Source: Paraburkholderia tagetis
GTDB taxonomy: Bacteria > Pseudomonadota > Gammaproteobacteria > Burkholderiales > Burkholderiaceae
Direction of reading: 5' to 3'
Length of the DNA stretch: 64,000 bases
NCBI RefSeq assembly: GCF_022213065.1
Contig: NZ_JAKLJA010000016.1
Span: forward strand, 1-64,000
A program made the translations under genes and the position numbers. Positions 17,165 to 26,052 of this stretch are shown one piece after another (the stretch's first letter is position 1; each line of letters begins with the position of its first letter). A model generated the notes under the pieces. It saw nothing but the letters and a program-made list of their open reading frames with translations, was not told the origin of the DNA and ran no database searches.

Positions 17165-17669
17165 ACGGCAGGTCGTCAGAAGGAATCGGCGGAATCACGA
17201 TGAAGTTCACGCCCACGCGCTTGTACGCAACCATCACGATGGGCGCGGCCACCGGCCCGATCGTGTGATTGTGGCCGAGCCCCCAGTTGCCATAGTTGTA
17301 GCCGGAGATGATGCCGCCCATTGCCGCCAGACGCACGTAGCCCCAATGCAGGAACTCCGGTGCCCAGAGCGCGCCGCCGTACCATGAGGGCCGCCTGAGC
17401 GAATTACGAAAGCCGCCCGCCGTGAGCCCCCATGTGTCGCTGGGCCAGCATTCGATGCCCAGGCCCGGGTTGAACTGCTCGAAATCCTTGTCGGGATGGA
17501 TGTGATACGAGCCCACCATCGCATCCACCCACAGGCCGGCGCCGCACCAGTTGGCCGCGCGGGCGCTCGTTGCGGCGACAAGCGCGAACGCCGTGAGCGC
17601 TGTGATCGCCACGGCTCTGGCGATCTTTCTTTGCGGGCTTTTTTGTCCGCGCACTTGCCAACACCGCAT
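17130..17669 (-). CDS. Small outer-membrane beta-barrel protein, PagP-like
   Basis: A 179-residue exported protein. The signal peptide (AVAITALTAFALVAATSARA) is followed by about 140 residues rich in aromatic and Gly residues, ending in a terminal Phe (FQLRVKF), typical of outer-membrane barrels. The order of motifs, with W-x-G-L-x-A-G-x-F-x-NS, then a GPVAAPIVMVAYKRVGVNF stretch and IPP, loosely recalls PagP lipid A palmitoyltransferases, but the PagP active-site residues cannot be confidently placed. GGAGAG lies before the ATG. It overlaps the end of the convergent glycosyltransferase gene. Confidence 0.6.
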   Translation of the reverse strand: MRCWQVRGQKSPQRKIARAVAITALTAFALVAATSARAANWCGAGLWVDAMVGSYHIHPDKDFEQFNPGLGIECWPSDTWGLTAGGFRNSLRRPSWYGGALWAPEFLHWGYVRLAAMGGIISGYNYGNWGLGHNHTIGPVAAPIVMVAYKRVGVNFIVIPPIPSDDLPFTIGFQLRVKF

Positions 17670-17818
17670 GGGCTCTCCGTCCTCTCGCTCGCCGAATTGC
17701 TTCGGTTCGTCTGCTGTTGGGGTCTGCTGCTGAATTTGCTTATATCATTCGGCGCGCCCATCTTGCCAGCCCGGTAAGTCGCCGCGATGAACCCTTCGAG
17801 CAGCGTGCCAGGGCCTGT

Positions 17819-18313
17819 TCAGAGCCCCAGATCGCTCAGGCCCGGATGATCGTCGGGGCGGCGGCCGAGCGGCCAATGGTACAGCCGGTCCGCCTCGCGA
17901 ATCGGCACGTCGTTGATGGACGCATGGCGGCGCGCCATCAGCCCGTTCTCGTCGAACTCCCAGTTCTCGTTGCCATACGAGCGGAACCAGCTGCCCGAAT
18001 CGTCGTGCCACTCGTAGGCGAAGCGCACCGCGATGCGATTGTCGGTGAACGCCCACAGTTCCTTGATGAGCCGGTAATCGAGTTCGCGCGCCCACTTGCG
18101 CGTGAGAAACGCGACGATGGCCTCGCGGCCCGTCACGAACTCGGCGCGATTGCGCCAGACGCTTTGCGGCGTGTAGGCGAGCGCAACGCGCTGCGGATCG
18201 CGCGTGTTCCAGCCGTCCTCGGCGCCGCGCACTTTCTGGGTCGCGGTCTCGCGGGTGAAGGGCGGCAGCGGCGGACGAACTTCGGCGGTAGACGTCGTGT
18301 TGGTGGCGCTCAT
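17819..18313 (-). CDS. SnoaL-like / DUF1348 family protein
   Basis: A 164-residue protein of the NTF2-like fold. Characteristic DUF1348 segments are visible: [47 protein letters not shown], and [24 protein letters not shown]. These are small cytoplasmic proteins of unknown or enzyme-like function. AAGGAG is upstream of the ATG. It lies 250 bp downstream of the TetR gene on the same strand. Genes of this family are often next to TetR regulators, so it may be a TetR target, but the separate promoter has not been shown. Confidence 0.88.
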   Translation of the reverse strand: MSATNTTSTAEVRPPLPPFTRETATQKVRGAEDGWNTRDPQRVALAYTPQSVWRNRAEFVTGREAIVAFLTRKWARELDYRLIKELWAFTDNRIAVRFAYEWHDDSGSWFRSYGNENWEFDENGLMARRHASINDVPIREADRLYHWPLGRRPDDHPGLSDLGL

Positions 18314-18531
18314 GTCTGGACTCCTTGGCGAGGGTGGCGCGCCGCAACGGCGCGCTCAAACGGAAATGAAGAGAAACGGCAACGAACCGCGACAAGCCGC
18401 GATAAATCGTGAAATGCGGCGGGAAACAGCGGAAAAGCGGTAGAAGCCGCCGCCAACATAAAGCGAGCGGCAGCGAAGGAAACGCGAAGCCTGCGCAGCC
18501 AGCGGCGTATTCGCGCGGCTAGCTGCGTATT

Positions 18532-18579
18532 CGCACGACCTGACGCACGACCTGACGCACGACTTAGCGCACGACCTTG
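18532..18579. repeat. Four tandem 12-bp repeats CGCACGACCTGA
   Basis: Units at 18532, 18544, 18556 and 18568 are two perfect copies of CGCACGACCTGA and two variants (CGCACGACTTAG, CGCACGACCTTG). The array covers the 3' end and stop codon of the TetR gene, the stop arising from the variant unit. A GCGTATTCGC repeat pair lies just before it. This looks like slippage expansion rather than a regulatory site. Confidence 0.7.
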
Positions 18580-19229
18580 CGCGCGTCCTGCTCGGCCCCG
18601 GCGTCGCGTGTTCGAGGCGATCGAGCCGGCCGGGGCGCAAACGCATCGAGCAACTGCCGGCCGGCGGCACGCGCATCGAGTGCCGCGTCGGCGTCGCCGC
18701 TCACGAGCGCCACGCCAATCGCGCCGTCGATCAGAATCAACCACTGGCGCGCAAGCCGCGCCGCCACGCGCCGGTCCGCGCCAACCGTTTGGGCCCACGC
18801 CTCGCATTGCTCGCCGATGAACGCGAGCAGCCGCGCCTTGTGCAGGCGGGCGACCTCGCGCACCGGATCGTCGGGTGAGGCGGTCTCGCCCGCGGCGTTC
18901 AGGAACGCGCAGCCGTGAAAGCCTTCCGAGGCAAACCACTCGCGCAACACATCGAACATGCCGATCAGGCGCGTGCGCGGCGTGCGTCCGCGTTTCTCCG
19001 TGCCTTCGGTGAACCAGCGCATCCAGCGCTCGTCGCGGCGCGTGAGTGCGGCGGCCACCAGCGCGTCCTTAGACTCGAACCAGGTGTAGAAACTCTTGCG
19101 CGCGGCGCCCGCCGCGCGGACGATCGCGTCGACCCCGGTGGCATGAATGCCGCCCGCATAGACGAGCGCCTCGGCGGCATCGAGCAGACGCTCGCGTGCA
19201 TCGGACGAGGTGGAACGATCGTTCTCCAT
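18564..19229 (-). CDS. TetR family transcriptional regulator
   Basis: A 221-residue regulator. The N-terminal helix-turn-helix reads ARERLLDAAEALVYAGGIHATGVDAIVRAAGAARKSFYTWFESKDAL, the standard TetR domain. The C-terminal ligand domain carries FHGCAFLNAAGE, a common motif in the TetR subgroup controlling small enzymes or NTF2-like genes. I chose the start at 19229. Two copies of the palindrome GAACGATCRTTC lie at the start codon and 30 bp upstream, one inside codons 2-6, so it is probably autorepressed. Likely additional targets are the adjacent SnoaL-like gene and the DMT exporter. Confidence 0.88.
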   Translation of the reverse strand: MENDRSTSSDARERLLDAAEALVYAGGIHATGVDAIVRAAGAARKSFYTWFESKDALVAAALTRRDERWMRWFTEGTEKRGRTPRTRLIGMFDVLREWFASEGFHGCAFLNAAGETASPDDPVREVARLHKARLLAFIGEQCEAWAQTVGADRRVAARLARQWLILIDGAIGVALVSGDADAALDARAAGRQLLDAFAPRPARSPRTRDAGAEQDARKVVR

Positions 19230-19254
19230 ATCGCGCAATGTAGAACGATCATTC
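19213..19254. promoter_or_regulatory. Paired TetR operators GAACGATCRTTC
   Basis: GAACGATCGTTC (19213-19224) is a perfect palindrome and GAACGATCATTC (19243-19254) a near copy, exactly 30 bp apart, placing them on the same face of the helix. The first overlaps the first codons of the TetR gene. Palindromes of this type (TAGAACGATCGTTCTA) are common TetR-family operators. Confidence 0.7.
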
Positions 19255-19317
19255 TCCCAAGTCAAGACGCGATCTGGACTCGAGCCCGCCCGGGCGTTCC
19301 GGCGGTTGGTGGTGGGT

Positions 19318-20265
19318 TCATGCATCAGGGCCGCCCGCACGCCGCCGCATGGCCGGTCCGGCAATCACAAAAACGGCCGCGACAACGAGCGCGAGCCCGG
19401 CAAGGCGGGCGGGCGTGAGCGGCTCGCCCAGCACGAGCGCCGCGAGCACGACGCCCGAGACGGGCGCGACGGCCGTGAAGATGGCCGCCTCGGCGCCCGT
19501 CACGCGCGCCGCGCCCGTGTACCAGAGCCAAAAGCCGCCCACGGTCGGCACCAGCGCGTAGTAAGCCACGGCGAGCAAGGCATGCGGCGGGAGCGCATGC
19601 AATGTGGCCGGCCAGTCGGGCAGCGCCGCGATGGCGGACACGACAAAACCGATGCCGGTCATCGCGGTCGATTGCGCGAGCGGCGGCCAGGGCGTCGCGA
19701 GACGCTTGTTCAGCAGCACGAAAAGACTCTCGCAGACCACCGCGCCGATCAGCAGCGCGTCGCCCGTCAGCGAGCCGTTGCCTTCGTGCTGCGCGGCGGG
19801 CGCGAGCGTGACCAGCGCCACGCCAAGGCTCGCCACGATCACCGCGGCCAGCGTGCTTGCGCCCAGGCGCTCGCGCAGCACCACGGCGGCGGTGAGCGCA
19901 CACACGGCGGGCAAGGTGCCGAGGATGATCCCCGCGTCGGCGGCCGAGGTCCGCTGCGTCCCGGCGATCAGCAAAACGGTGTAGCCGACACTGCCGATCG
20001 CCGCCTGCGCGATCAGCAGGCCCGCGTCGCGCAGGCTGGGGCGGGGAAACGTTGTGCCCGTCACGCGCATGAGCACGAGAAACACGGGCAATGCGAACGC
20101 GAAACGCAAGGCGGTCGCGGGCATGGGATCGAGCTCCGCGCCGATGATCTTGCTGGCGATCACCGTGCTGCCCACGGTGATCATGGCGAGGGTCAACTGC
20201 AGATGCGCAACGGACCGCGACGACGACGCGCGCGGCGATTTCACGGGTGACAGCGAAGAGGACAT
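19318..20265 (-). CDS. EamA/DMT-superfamily transporter
   Basis: A 315-residue inner-membrane protein with about ten hydrophobic helices in two EamA repeats. The first spans the start through AAVIVASLGVALVTLAPAA, the second from LTGDALLIGAVVCESLFVLLNK to PARLAGLALVVAAVFVIAG, with a conserved VLxERL segment (VVLRERLGAST) and VLGEPLT. Members export amino acids or other small metabolites. GGAG precedes the ATG. It lies directly downstream of an AraC regulator on the same strand; AraC-DMT pairs are common and suggest the regulator controls this exporter. The substrate is unknown. Confidence 0.88.
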   Translation of the reverse strand: MSSSLSPVKSPRASSSRSVAHLQLTLAMITVGSTVIASKIIGAELDPMPATALRFAFALPVFLVLMRVTGTTFPRPSLRDAGLLIAQAAIGSVGYTVLLIAGTQRTSAADAGIILGTLPAVCALTAAVVLRERLGASTLAAVIVASLGVALVTLAPAAQHEGNGSLTGDALLIGAVVCESLFVLLNKRLATPWPPLAQSTAMTGIGFVVSAIAALPDWPATLHALPPHALLAVAYYALVPTVGGFWLWYTGAARVTGAEAAIFTAVAPVSGVVLAALVLGEPLTPARLAGLALVVAAVFVIAGPAMRRRAGGPDA

Positions 20266-20459
20266 GGGGCGCTCCAGGGAATGAAGCACCGGTATAAAAC
20301 GTGGCGGCCGCGCCGTCTTGGATCGGTGTGCGGCAAGTTGCAGCTGTCGGCGATCATCGGCAGTTACGGGCAACCACCGGCAACCACCGCCCACTTTCCG
20401 CAACCACCGGCTATCGGCGGCAGCCCTCGGCGGCCGGCCGCTGCAACCGCCGGCAACCG

Positions 20460-21293
20460 TCAGGCCGGGCCGGCGCCATGCGCGAGCCGGTAACGGCCCG
20501 GCGATACGCCAAACTGGCGGGCGAACGCGCGGTTCAGATGGCTCTGGTCGCAGAAGCCGGCCGCGAGCGCCGCCTGGGCGGGCGCCTGGCCGGCCTTGAG
20601 CAGACGCCGCGCGAGTCCGATGCGGCAATGGAGGAGGTACTGGTGAGGCGGCACGCCGAACGCCTGCACGAAGCCGCGATGGAGCTGGAAGCGGCTGAGC
20701 CCCGCGGCGCTGGCGAGATCGGCGAGCGAGAAGGCCTGGCCCGGGTCGGCGTCGATCATCTCGCGCACGCGCGCCACGGCCAGCGGCGAGCAGGGCGCAA
20801 GCGGCCGGCGGTGGCCGAGGCCGCGCACGAGCCGCGTCATGGCGTCGAGCGCCGCGCCGTCGAATGCCATGGCCGCGAGGTCGTCGCCTGCTCCCGTGGC
20901 GCAGGCAAACGCGGCGTCGAACAACGCGCGCAGGAGCGGGTCGGCGATCACGGGCGCGAAGAGCGCGAAACCCGCGTCGTCGCCCTGGGTGATGTCGGCC
21001 TGCAACGCGTCGATCCAGCGCGGCTCGAAGTAGAGCATGCGCCAGCTTCGCGCGCCCGCGCCGAGCGGGCGGCCGTCGTGCACTTCGCCGGGATTGACGA
21101 GAATGAGGTTGCCGGGCACTGCCTCGACCACGCCCGCATCGGAGAGCGACACGTGGCCGCCCGCGTCGATCACGCCGATGCCGTACTGGTCGTGCGCATG
21201 GCGCGCGAAGCTGCGCGCCGTGGCCGCCGTCATGGCGTCGACCTCGTGCAGATGCGTGCTGTGAAAGCAGACCGAATCGTTCGCGGTGGGCAT
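20460..21293 (-). CDS. AraC family transcriptional regulator
   Basis: A 277-residue protein. Residues 1-160 form an AraC-type cupin ligand domain (HAHDQYGIGVIDAGGHV, GNLILVNPGEVHDGRPLG). The C-terminus carries two helix-turn-helix motifs: FSLADLASAAGLSRFQLHRGF and APAQAALAAGFCDQSHLNRAFARQFGVSPGRYR. The start at 21293 has GAAGGA upstream. It is the promoter-proximal partner of the DMT exporter (gap 194 bp, with repeats of GCAACCACCGGC near 20370-20420) and divergent from the YceI lipoprotein gene. Confidence 0.9.
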   Translation of the reverse strand: MPTANDSVCFHSTHLHEVDAMTAATARSFARHAHDQYGIGVIDAGGHVSLSDAGVVEAVPGNLILVNPGEVHDGRPLGAGARSWRMLYFEPRWIDALQADITQGDDAGFALFAPVIADPLLRALFDAAFACATGAGDDLAAMAFDGAALDAMTRLVRGLGHRRPLAPCSPLAVARVREMIDADPGQAFSLADLASAAGLSRFQLHRGFVQAFGVPPHQYLLHCRIGLARRLLKAGQAPAQAALAAGFCDQSHLNRAFARQFGVSPGRYRLAHGAGPA

Positions 21294-21494
21294 GCGGCGG
21301 CTTCCTTCGGGTGGGCGGGTTGCCCCGGATTCACGCGTTCCAGTTCCAGTAACCGGCTCCGATCCGCGTATCAAACCTGAAAACGGGCCGCGTGGCAATC
21401 GAGACCGTCGATGGAACAAAAAGGTGCCGCCTTTCGTAACTACAGTAACGGCTCTAACTACAATCCCACGCCAGGCACCCGAAACGGAGACACC

Positions 21495-22199
21495 ATGCAC
21501 CGCCCCCCAGCCGCAGCCGCCCCAGTCACCCTTCAAGCACGCCGCCGCACATGGTGCGCCGCGCTGGCCCTGGCCTGCCTGCTGCCCGGCTGCATGCCGC
21601 TGCGCGTGCTCACGCACAGCGTGAGTCCCACCGAGACGTCCGTGCCGGCGGGGCACTACACGCTCGACGCGCATCACTGGAGCATCGTGTTCGACGCCGA
21701 CCATCTGCATTACACGCGCTTCGTGATGCGCTTCGACCGTGCGAGCGCACAGCTCGACTGGCCCGCGCACGCGCTGGAGGACGCCAGGGTGGAGGCCACG
21801 ATCGACGCCGCGAGTCTCGACACCAATGTGCCGCTACTCGACCGCATGGTGAAGGGTTCGGAGATGCTCGATGTCGAGCGCTATGCGCAGATCCGCTTCG
21901 CGAGCACGCGTTTCGAGCGCACCGCCGACGTAGGCGGCAAGCCCGCAGGCAAGCTCACTGGCGACCTCACGATTCATGGTGTGACGCAGCCGGTCACGCT
22001 TGACGTAGTGTTCAACGGCTATGCGCCGGACCCGCTCACGAAGCAGCCGACGCTCGGCTTCGCCGCCACCGGGCGCTTCAGCCGCGCGAAATTCGGGCTG
22101 ACGACGTGGTACCCGGCCGTCGGCGACGAGATCGACGTGCGCATTCAGGCCGAGTTCGAACAGGCGCCGCCGGGTGCTCCCGCAGCGGCGACGCAATGA
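21495..22199 (+). CDS. YceI family lipoprotein-like protein
   Basis: A 234-residue exported protein. The N-terminus has a hydrophobic stretch ending in a lipobox-like LLPGC (about residues 29-33), then a classical YceI lipocalin-like domain: GHYTLDAHHWSIVFDADHL, then LDTNVPLLDRMVKGSEMLDVERYAQIRF and KLTGDLTIHGVTQPVTLDV. YceI proteins bind isoprenoid lipids such as polyprenols in the periplasm. GGAG precedes the ATG at 21495. The lipobox is imperfect (Pro at -2), so outer-membrane anchoring is probable rather than certain. Confidence 0.88.
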   Translation: MHRPPAAAAPVTLQARRRTWCAALALACLLPGCMPLRVLTHSVSPTETSVPAGHYTLDAHHWSIVFDADHLHYTRFVMRFDRASAQLDWPAHALEDARVEATIDAASLDTNVPLLDRMVKGSEMLDVERYAQIRFASTRFERTADVGGKPAGKLTGDLTIHGVTQPVTLDVVFNGYAPDPLTKQPTLGFAATGRFSRAKFGLTTWYPAVGDEIDVRIQAEFEQAPPGAPAAATQ

Positions 22200-22235
22200 A
22201 AGATGCAACAAGAAGCGCAATGAAAGGGCGACACC

Positions 22236-23267
22236 TCAGGCGCCGGTCCAGTCGAGAATCACCTTGCCGCTCTCGCCCGAGAGCATCGCGGCGAAGCCTT
22301 TCTCATAGTCGTCCACGCTGAAGCGGTGCGTGATGATGGGCGAAAGATCGAGTCCGCTTTGCAGCATCGCGACCATTTTGTACCAGGTCTCGAACATCTC
22401 GCGGCCATAAATGCCCTTGATTTCGAGGCCCTTGAAGATGACCTGATTCCAGTCGATGGCGGTCTGCGCGGGCGGAATACCAAGCAGCGCGACCTTGCCG
22501 CCATGGTTCATCGACTCGAGCAGCGCCGTGAACGCGCTCGGCACACCCGACATTTCGAGGCCCACATCGAAGCCCTCGGTCATGTGCAGTTCGCTCATCA
22601 CGTCGCGCAGCGATTCGCGCGAGACATTCACCGCGCGCGTCGCGCCCATCTTGCGCGCGAGTTCGAGCCGGTAATCGTTCACATCGGTGATCACCACGTT
22701 GCGCGCGCCCACGTGTTTTGCGATCGCCACGGCCATGATGCCGATGGGCCCCGCGCCGGTGATGAGCACGTCCTCGCCCACGAGGTTGAACGAAAGCGCC
22801 GTATGCGTGGCATTGCCGAACGGGTCGAAGATCGCGGCGAGATCGTCGGAGATCTCGGGCGGAATCTTGAATGCGTTGAAGGCCGGAATCACGAGGTATT
22901 CGGCGAATGCACCTTCGCGGTTCACGCCCACGCCCGTGGTGTTGCGGCACAGATGCCGACGCCCCGCGCGACAGTTGCGGCAAAAACCGCAGGTAATATG
23001 CCCTTCGCCCGAGACGCGGTCGCCGATCGCAAAGCCGCGCACTTCCTGGCCCATCTCGACGATCTCGCCCACGTACTCGTGGCCCACATGCATGGGCACC
23101 GGAATGGTCTTCTGCGCCCAGTCGTCCCACTTCCAGATATGGATATCGGTGCCGCAGATCGCCGTGCGGCGGATCTTGATCATCACATCGTTGTGGCCGA
23201 CTTCAGGCTTCTTTACGCGAGTCAGCGTGAGGCCCGGGCCACGTTCGAGTTTGGCGAGTGCTTTCAT
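22236..23267 (-). CDS. tdh: L-threonine 3-dehydrogenase
   Basis: A 343-residue zinc medium-chain dehydrogenase that oxidises L-threonine to 2-amino-3-ketobutyrate with NAD+. Length and sequence match E. coli Tdh closely. Catalytic zinc residues C38, H63 and E64 ([10 protein letters not shown]) and structural zinc cysteines C93, C96, C99 and C107 are all present, and the Rossmann motif is [14 protein letters not shown]. It lies 18 bp downstream of kbl on the same strand, forming the two-step threonine-to-glycine operon. The divergent XRE-cupin gene is the likely regulator. Confidence 0.97.
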   Translation of the reverse strand: MKALAKLERGPGLTLTRVKKPEVGHNDVMIKIRRTAICGTDIHIWKWDDWAQKTIPVPMHVGHEYVGEIVEMGQEVRGFAIGDRVSGEGHITCGFCRNCRAGRRHLCRNTTGVGVNREGAFAEYLVIPAFNAFKIPPEISDDLAAIFDPFGNATHTALSFNLVGEDVLITGAGPIGIMAVAIAKHVGARNVVITDVNDYRLELARKMGATRAVNVSRESLRDVMSELHMTEGFDVGLEMSGVPSAFTALLESMNHGGKVALLGIPPAQTAIDWNQVIFKGLEIKGIYGREMFETWYKMVAMLQSGLDLSPIITHRFSVDDYEKGFAAMLSGESGKVILDWTGA

Positions 23268-23285
23268 TTTATTTCGTCATCCTTT

Positions 23286-24485
23286 TCAAATCACGCCAAG
23301 CTGCTTGCCCGCGTGCGCAAATGCGGCCACGGCGCGGTCGATCTGTTCGGGCGTGTGCGCCGCGCTCATCTGCGTGCGAATGCGCGCGCGGCCCTTGGGC
23401 ACGACCGGATACGAAAAGCCGATCACGTAGACGCCTTCGTGCAAGAGCGCGTCCGCCATCTGCGCGGCCACTCGCGCATCGCCCAGCATCACGGGAATGA
23501 TCGGGTGCTCGCCAGGCACGAGCGTGAAGCCGAGCGCGCTCATCTCGCGGCGGAAATGCGCGCCGTTGGCCTGCACGCGCGCGCGCAGTTGCGCGCCCTC
23601 ATCGCTCGCGATCAGTTCGAGCACCGCAAGCGACGCGGCCGCGATACTCGGCGTGAGCGTGTTCGAGAACAGATACGGACGCGAGCGCTGACGCAGCAGC
23701 TCGATCACTTCCTTCTTCGCCGCCACATAGCCGCCCGATGCGCCGCCCAGCGCCTTGCCGAGCGTGCCCGTGATGATGTCCACGCGCTGCGCCACACCGC
23801 AGTGCTCGGGCGTGCCCCGGCCATGCGCGCCGATGAAACCCACGGCGTGCGAGTCGTCGACCATCACGAGCGCGCCGTAGCGATCGGCCAGATCGCAGAT
23901 GCCCTTCAAGTCCGCGATGATGCCGTCCATCGAGAACACGCCATCGGTCGCGATGAGCTTGTAGCGCGCACCCGCTTCATCGGCTTCGCGCAGCTTCGCT
24001 TCGAGATCGGCGAGATCGTTGTTCTTGTAGCGATAGCGGCGCGCCTTCGAGAGCCGCACGCCGTCGATGATGCTCGCGTGGTTGAGTTCGTCGCTGATGA
24101 TCGCGTCCTCCTCGCCGAGCAGCGTTTCGAACAGGCCGCCGTTGGCGTCGAAGCAACTCGAATAGAGGATGCAGTCGTCGGTCTGCAGGAACGCGGCGAG
24201 TGCGCTTTCGAGTTGCTTGTGCACCGTTTGCGTGCCGCAGATAAAGCGCACCGAGGCCATGCCGAAGCCGTCGCGCTCGAGCCCGTCCTTCGCGGCGGCG
24301 ATCAGGCGCGCGTCGTTCGCTAGACCCAGGTAATTATTGGCGCAGAAGTTCAGCACGTCGCTGCCGTCGGCGAGTCCGATGGACGACGACTGCGGCGTCG
24401 CGATCACGCGCTCGCTCTTGTAGAAACCGTCCGCGCGAATCTGGTCGAGCGTCGCGCGCAGGTGATCGAGATAGGGAGTAGCCAT
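23286..24485 (-). CDS. kbl: 2-amino-3-ketobutyrate coenzyme A ligase (glycine C-acetyltransferase)
   Basis: A 399-residue PLP enzyme of the alpha-oxoamine synthase family. It cleaves 2-amino-3-ketobutyrate with CoA to glycine and acetyl-CoA. The Schiff-base lysine is K244 in [18 protein letters not shown]210 and H213 of the VDDSHAVGF motif hold the cofactor. Start at 24485 with CAGGAG upstream. First gene of the kbl-tdh operon. A perfect palindrome in the divergent promoter region (24570-24585) is a likely operator. Confidence 0.97.
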   Translation of the reverse strand: MATPYLDHLRATLDQIRADGFYKSERVIATPQSSSIGLADGSDVLNFCANNYLGLANDARLIAAAKDGLERDGFGMASVRFICGTQTVHKQLESALAAFLQTDDCILYSSCFDANGGLFETLLGEEDAIISDELNHASIIDGVRLSKARRYRYKNNDLADLEAKLREADEAGARYKLIATDGVFSMDGIIADLKGICDLADRYGALVMVDDSHAVGFIGAHGRGTPEHCGVAQRVDIITGTLGKALGGASGGYVAAKKEVIELLRQRSRPYLFSNTLTPSIAAASLAVLELIASDEGAQLRARVQANGAHFRREMSALGFTLVPGEHPIIPVMLGDARVAAQMADALLHEGVYVIGFSYPVVPKGRARIRTQMSAAHTPEQIDRAVAAFAHAGKQLGVI

Positions 24486-24569
24486 TGCATCGTGCTCCTG
24501 ACATGTAGAACCGCGGCTGCTATAGTCGCCGTCAGCCCCAGGCGAAATTATTCGTTTTTCCGAACTCAA

Positions 24570-24585
24570 GTTCGATATATCGAAC
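24570..24585. promoter_or_regulatory. Perfect palindrome between kbl and the XRE-cupin regulator
   Basis: GTTCGATATATCGAAC is a perfect 16-bp palindrome in the 120-bp divergent promoter region of kbl and the regulator. A half site (GTTC/GAAC) precedes it near 24561. Its placement suits an operator bound by the XRE-cupin protein, controlling kbl-tdh and itself. Confidence 0.65.
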
Positions 24586-24608
24586 AACTTTAATCGATGA
24601 GGCAGTCC

Positions 24609-25343
24609 ATGGCAAGCACCGGCTCAGGTTCACGCGCGCTCAAGCGCGCGGCATCCCCGGATCCGTCGGCCGAAGACTCCGGCGCCGCAGTCAACGTCAA
24701 CGCCGGCACCAGCGCTGATGCCAAAGCCCGCACCCGCAAATCCCGCGCCACAGGCAGCCCGGCGGCGGAACTGCCCGGCATCGCCGCGCCTGCCGCGCCG
24801 CCGCGCGTGGGCGAGCAGATCCAGCGTCTGCGCAGCGAGCGCAGGATGACGCTCGACGAGCTCTCGCGCGCGGCCGGTGTCTCGAAATCCATGCTATCGG
24901 AAATCGAGCGCGACAAGGCGAACCCGACGATCGCCGTGGCCTGGCGGCTCACGAACGCGCTGGGCGTGAAGCTCGATTCGCTGTTCGCGGCGCCGCGCGC
25001 GCCCGACACCATCACGGTGGCCGGGCCGCACGACATCCCGACGCTGCACGGTCACGAGGCCGGCTATCAACTGCGCGTCTGGGGGCCGATCGAACTGGCC
25101 GGCCATTTCGAGTGGTACGAACTCACGCTCAAGCCGGGCGGCGCGCTGGTATCGGCTGCGCACGAACCCGGCACGCGCGAACATCTCACGGTGCTGCAAG
25201 GGACGATCGAGGTGGAGGCGGCGGGCGCGCACGAACGCCTGAAGGCGGCGGACACGGCGCGCTATATCGCCGACCAGCCGCACGCGATCCGCAACGTGGG
25301 CAAGGGCGAGGCGCGCGCGCTGCTGATCGTGATCCACGGCTGA
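24609..25343 (+). CDS. XRE-family regulator with C-terminal cupin domain
   Basis: A 244-residue protein. A disordered Ala/Ser/Arg-rich leader covers roughly residues 1-65. It is followed by an XRE helix-turn-helix ([41 protein letters not shown]) and a cupin sensor domain ([20 protein letters not shown], then [13 protein letters not shown] and [17 protein letters not shown]). This architecture senses a small metabolite. It is divergent from kbl-tdh, so threonine or glycine is a plausible effector. I prefer the ATG at 24609 because GAGG lies just upstream; an in-frame ATG at 24597 has no site. Confidence 0.88.
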   Translation: MASTGSGSRALKRAASPDPSAEDSGAAVNVNAGTSADAKARTRKSRATGSPAAELPGIAAPAAPPRVGEQIQRLRSERRMTLDELSRAAGVSKSMLSEIERDKANPTIAVAWRLTNALGVKLDSLFAAPRAPDTITVAGPHDIPTLHGHEAGYQLRVWGPIELAGHFEWYELTLKPGGALVSAAHEPGTREHLTVLQGTIEVEAAGAHERLKAADTARYIADQPHAIRNVGKGEARALLIVIHG

Positions 25344-25438
25344 ACGTGACGCGTTCGTCTCGCCACTGCCGTCCCTCCATCGCGCAGCGTTCGACGCGCC
25401 TGGCCGAACGGCCAATGAGGCTGCACGATCGCTCCGAC

Positions 25439-25458
25439 TACTGTATATTCATACAGTA
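25439..25458. promoter_or_regulatory. LexA-type SOS box
   Basis: TACTGTATATTCATACAGTA fits the E. coli LexA consensus (TACTGTATATATATACAGTA) at 18 of 20 positions, with both CTGT/ACAG ends intact. It lies 22 bp before the start codon of the downstream gene, where it would overlap the promoter. By position and quality it is a strong candidate for SOS control. Confidence 0.85.
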
Positions 25459-25479
25459 AAAAGAACGACCGGAGAGCCC

Positions 25480-25884
25480 ATGCAGACCTCGCGAATACCG
25501 AACGAGCAAGAGCTGGCCGCCTTGCGTTTTCAGGCGGCCGCACGCGACCTCGAACAGATCGTGCGCAACATCGCGCAGCGCTATATCGCCCAGCAGGTGC
25601 CGCTTAGCTGGCGCCTGTTGCACGCGATCGAAGCGGAAGCGCTCGCCGACCTGGGGTTCGCGAGCCGCCACGACATGCTCATGCTCGGCCTGTTCCAGCG
25701 CCCGGGTGACCTCGCGTATCCGGAAACCGACGAAACGGTCGATTTCGGGCAGTCCAATGCACTGCCGGCCGTGTTCGCCTTCGCCGTCAGCGCCTATGAG
25801 CGAGCGGCCCAGGGCGCGGACGCTGCTCAGCGCGAAGCCCAACAGCGGCGCGCGGTGAAGCGCCCGCGTGCCTGGGGCGGCTGA
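25480..25884 (+). CDS. SOS-box-controlled small protein of unknown function
   Basis: A 134-residue soluble, mostly helical protein (LRFQAAARDLEQIVRNIAQRYIAQQVPLSWRLLHAIEAEALADLGF) with a basic tail (RRAVKRPRAW). I do not recognise a family; it is not ImuA, SulA or a polymerase by motif. A consensus LexA box lies directly upstream and GGAGAG precedes the ATG. The gene stands alone, next to a degenerate recombinase and the origin region. A DNA-damage-induced division or replication brake is one possibility, inferred only from the box and the neighbourhood. Confidence 0.7.
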   Translation: MQTSRIPNEQELAALRFQAAARDLEQIVRNIAQRYIAQQVPLSWRLLHAIEAEALADLGFASRHDMLMLGLFQRPGDLAYPETDETVDFGQSNALPAVFAFAVSAYERAAQGADAAQREAQQRRAVKRPRAWGG

Positions 25885-25907
25885 TGATCATGACCTGCGG
25901 TTCTATT

Positions 25908-25952
25908 GGGTCCTGTGGGTCCTGTGGGTCCTGTGAGTTCTATGGGTACGGT
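25908..25952. repeat. 9-bp tandem repeat GGGTCCTGT
   Basis: Three perfect units GGGTCCTGT are followed by GAGTTCTAT and GGGTACGGT, giving five phased 9-bp units just downstream of the SOS gene. The array is open as Thr-Gly-Pro repeats on the minus strand, but no start or ribosome site supports translation. It is probably a slippage tract. Confidence 0.7.
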
Positions 25953-26052
25953 GAGTCTGGGCGGCATTGCCAGCGTCGTCGCATGGCAGTGCCCCGCAGC
26001 ATGGGGATTTCGATAAAATCCCCTATGCAACGCAACTAACGGAAGCATAGTG

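Noticed and set aside
22326-24323. 665-codon plus-strand frame across tdh and kbl
   Set aside because: The same antisense effect; tdh and kbl are unmistakable on the other strand.
25908-25952. Minus-strand collagen-like Thr-Gly-Pro coding repeat
   Set aside because: No start codon context or ribosome site; the frame is a product of the 9-bp tandem repeat.
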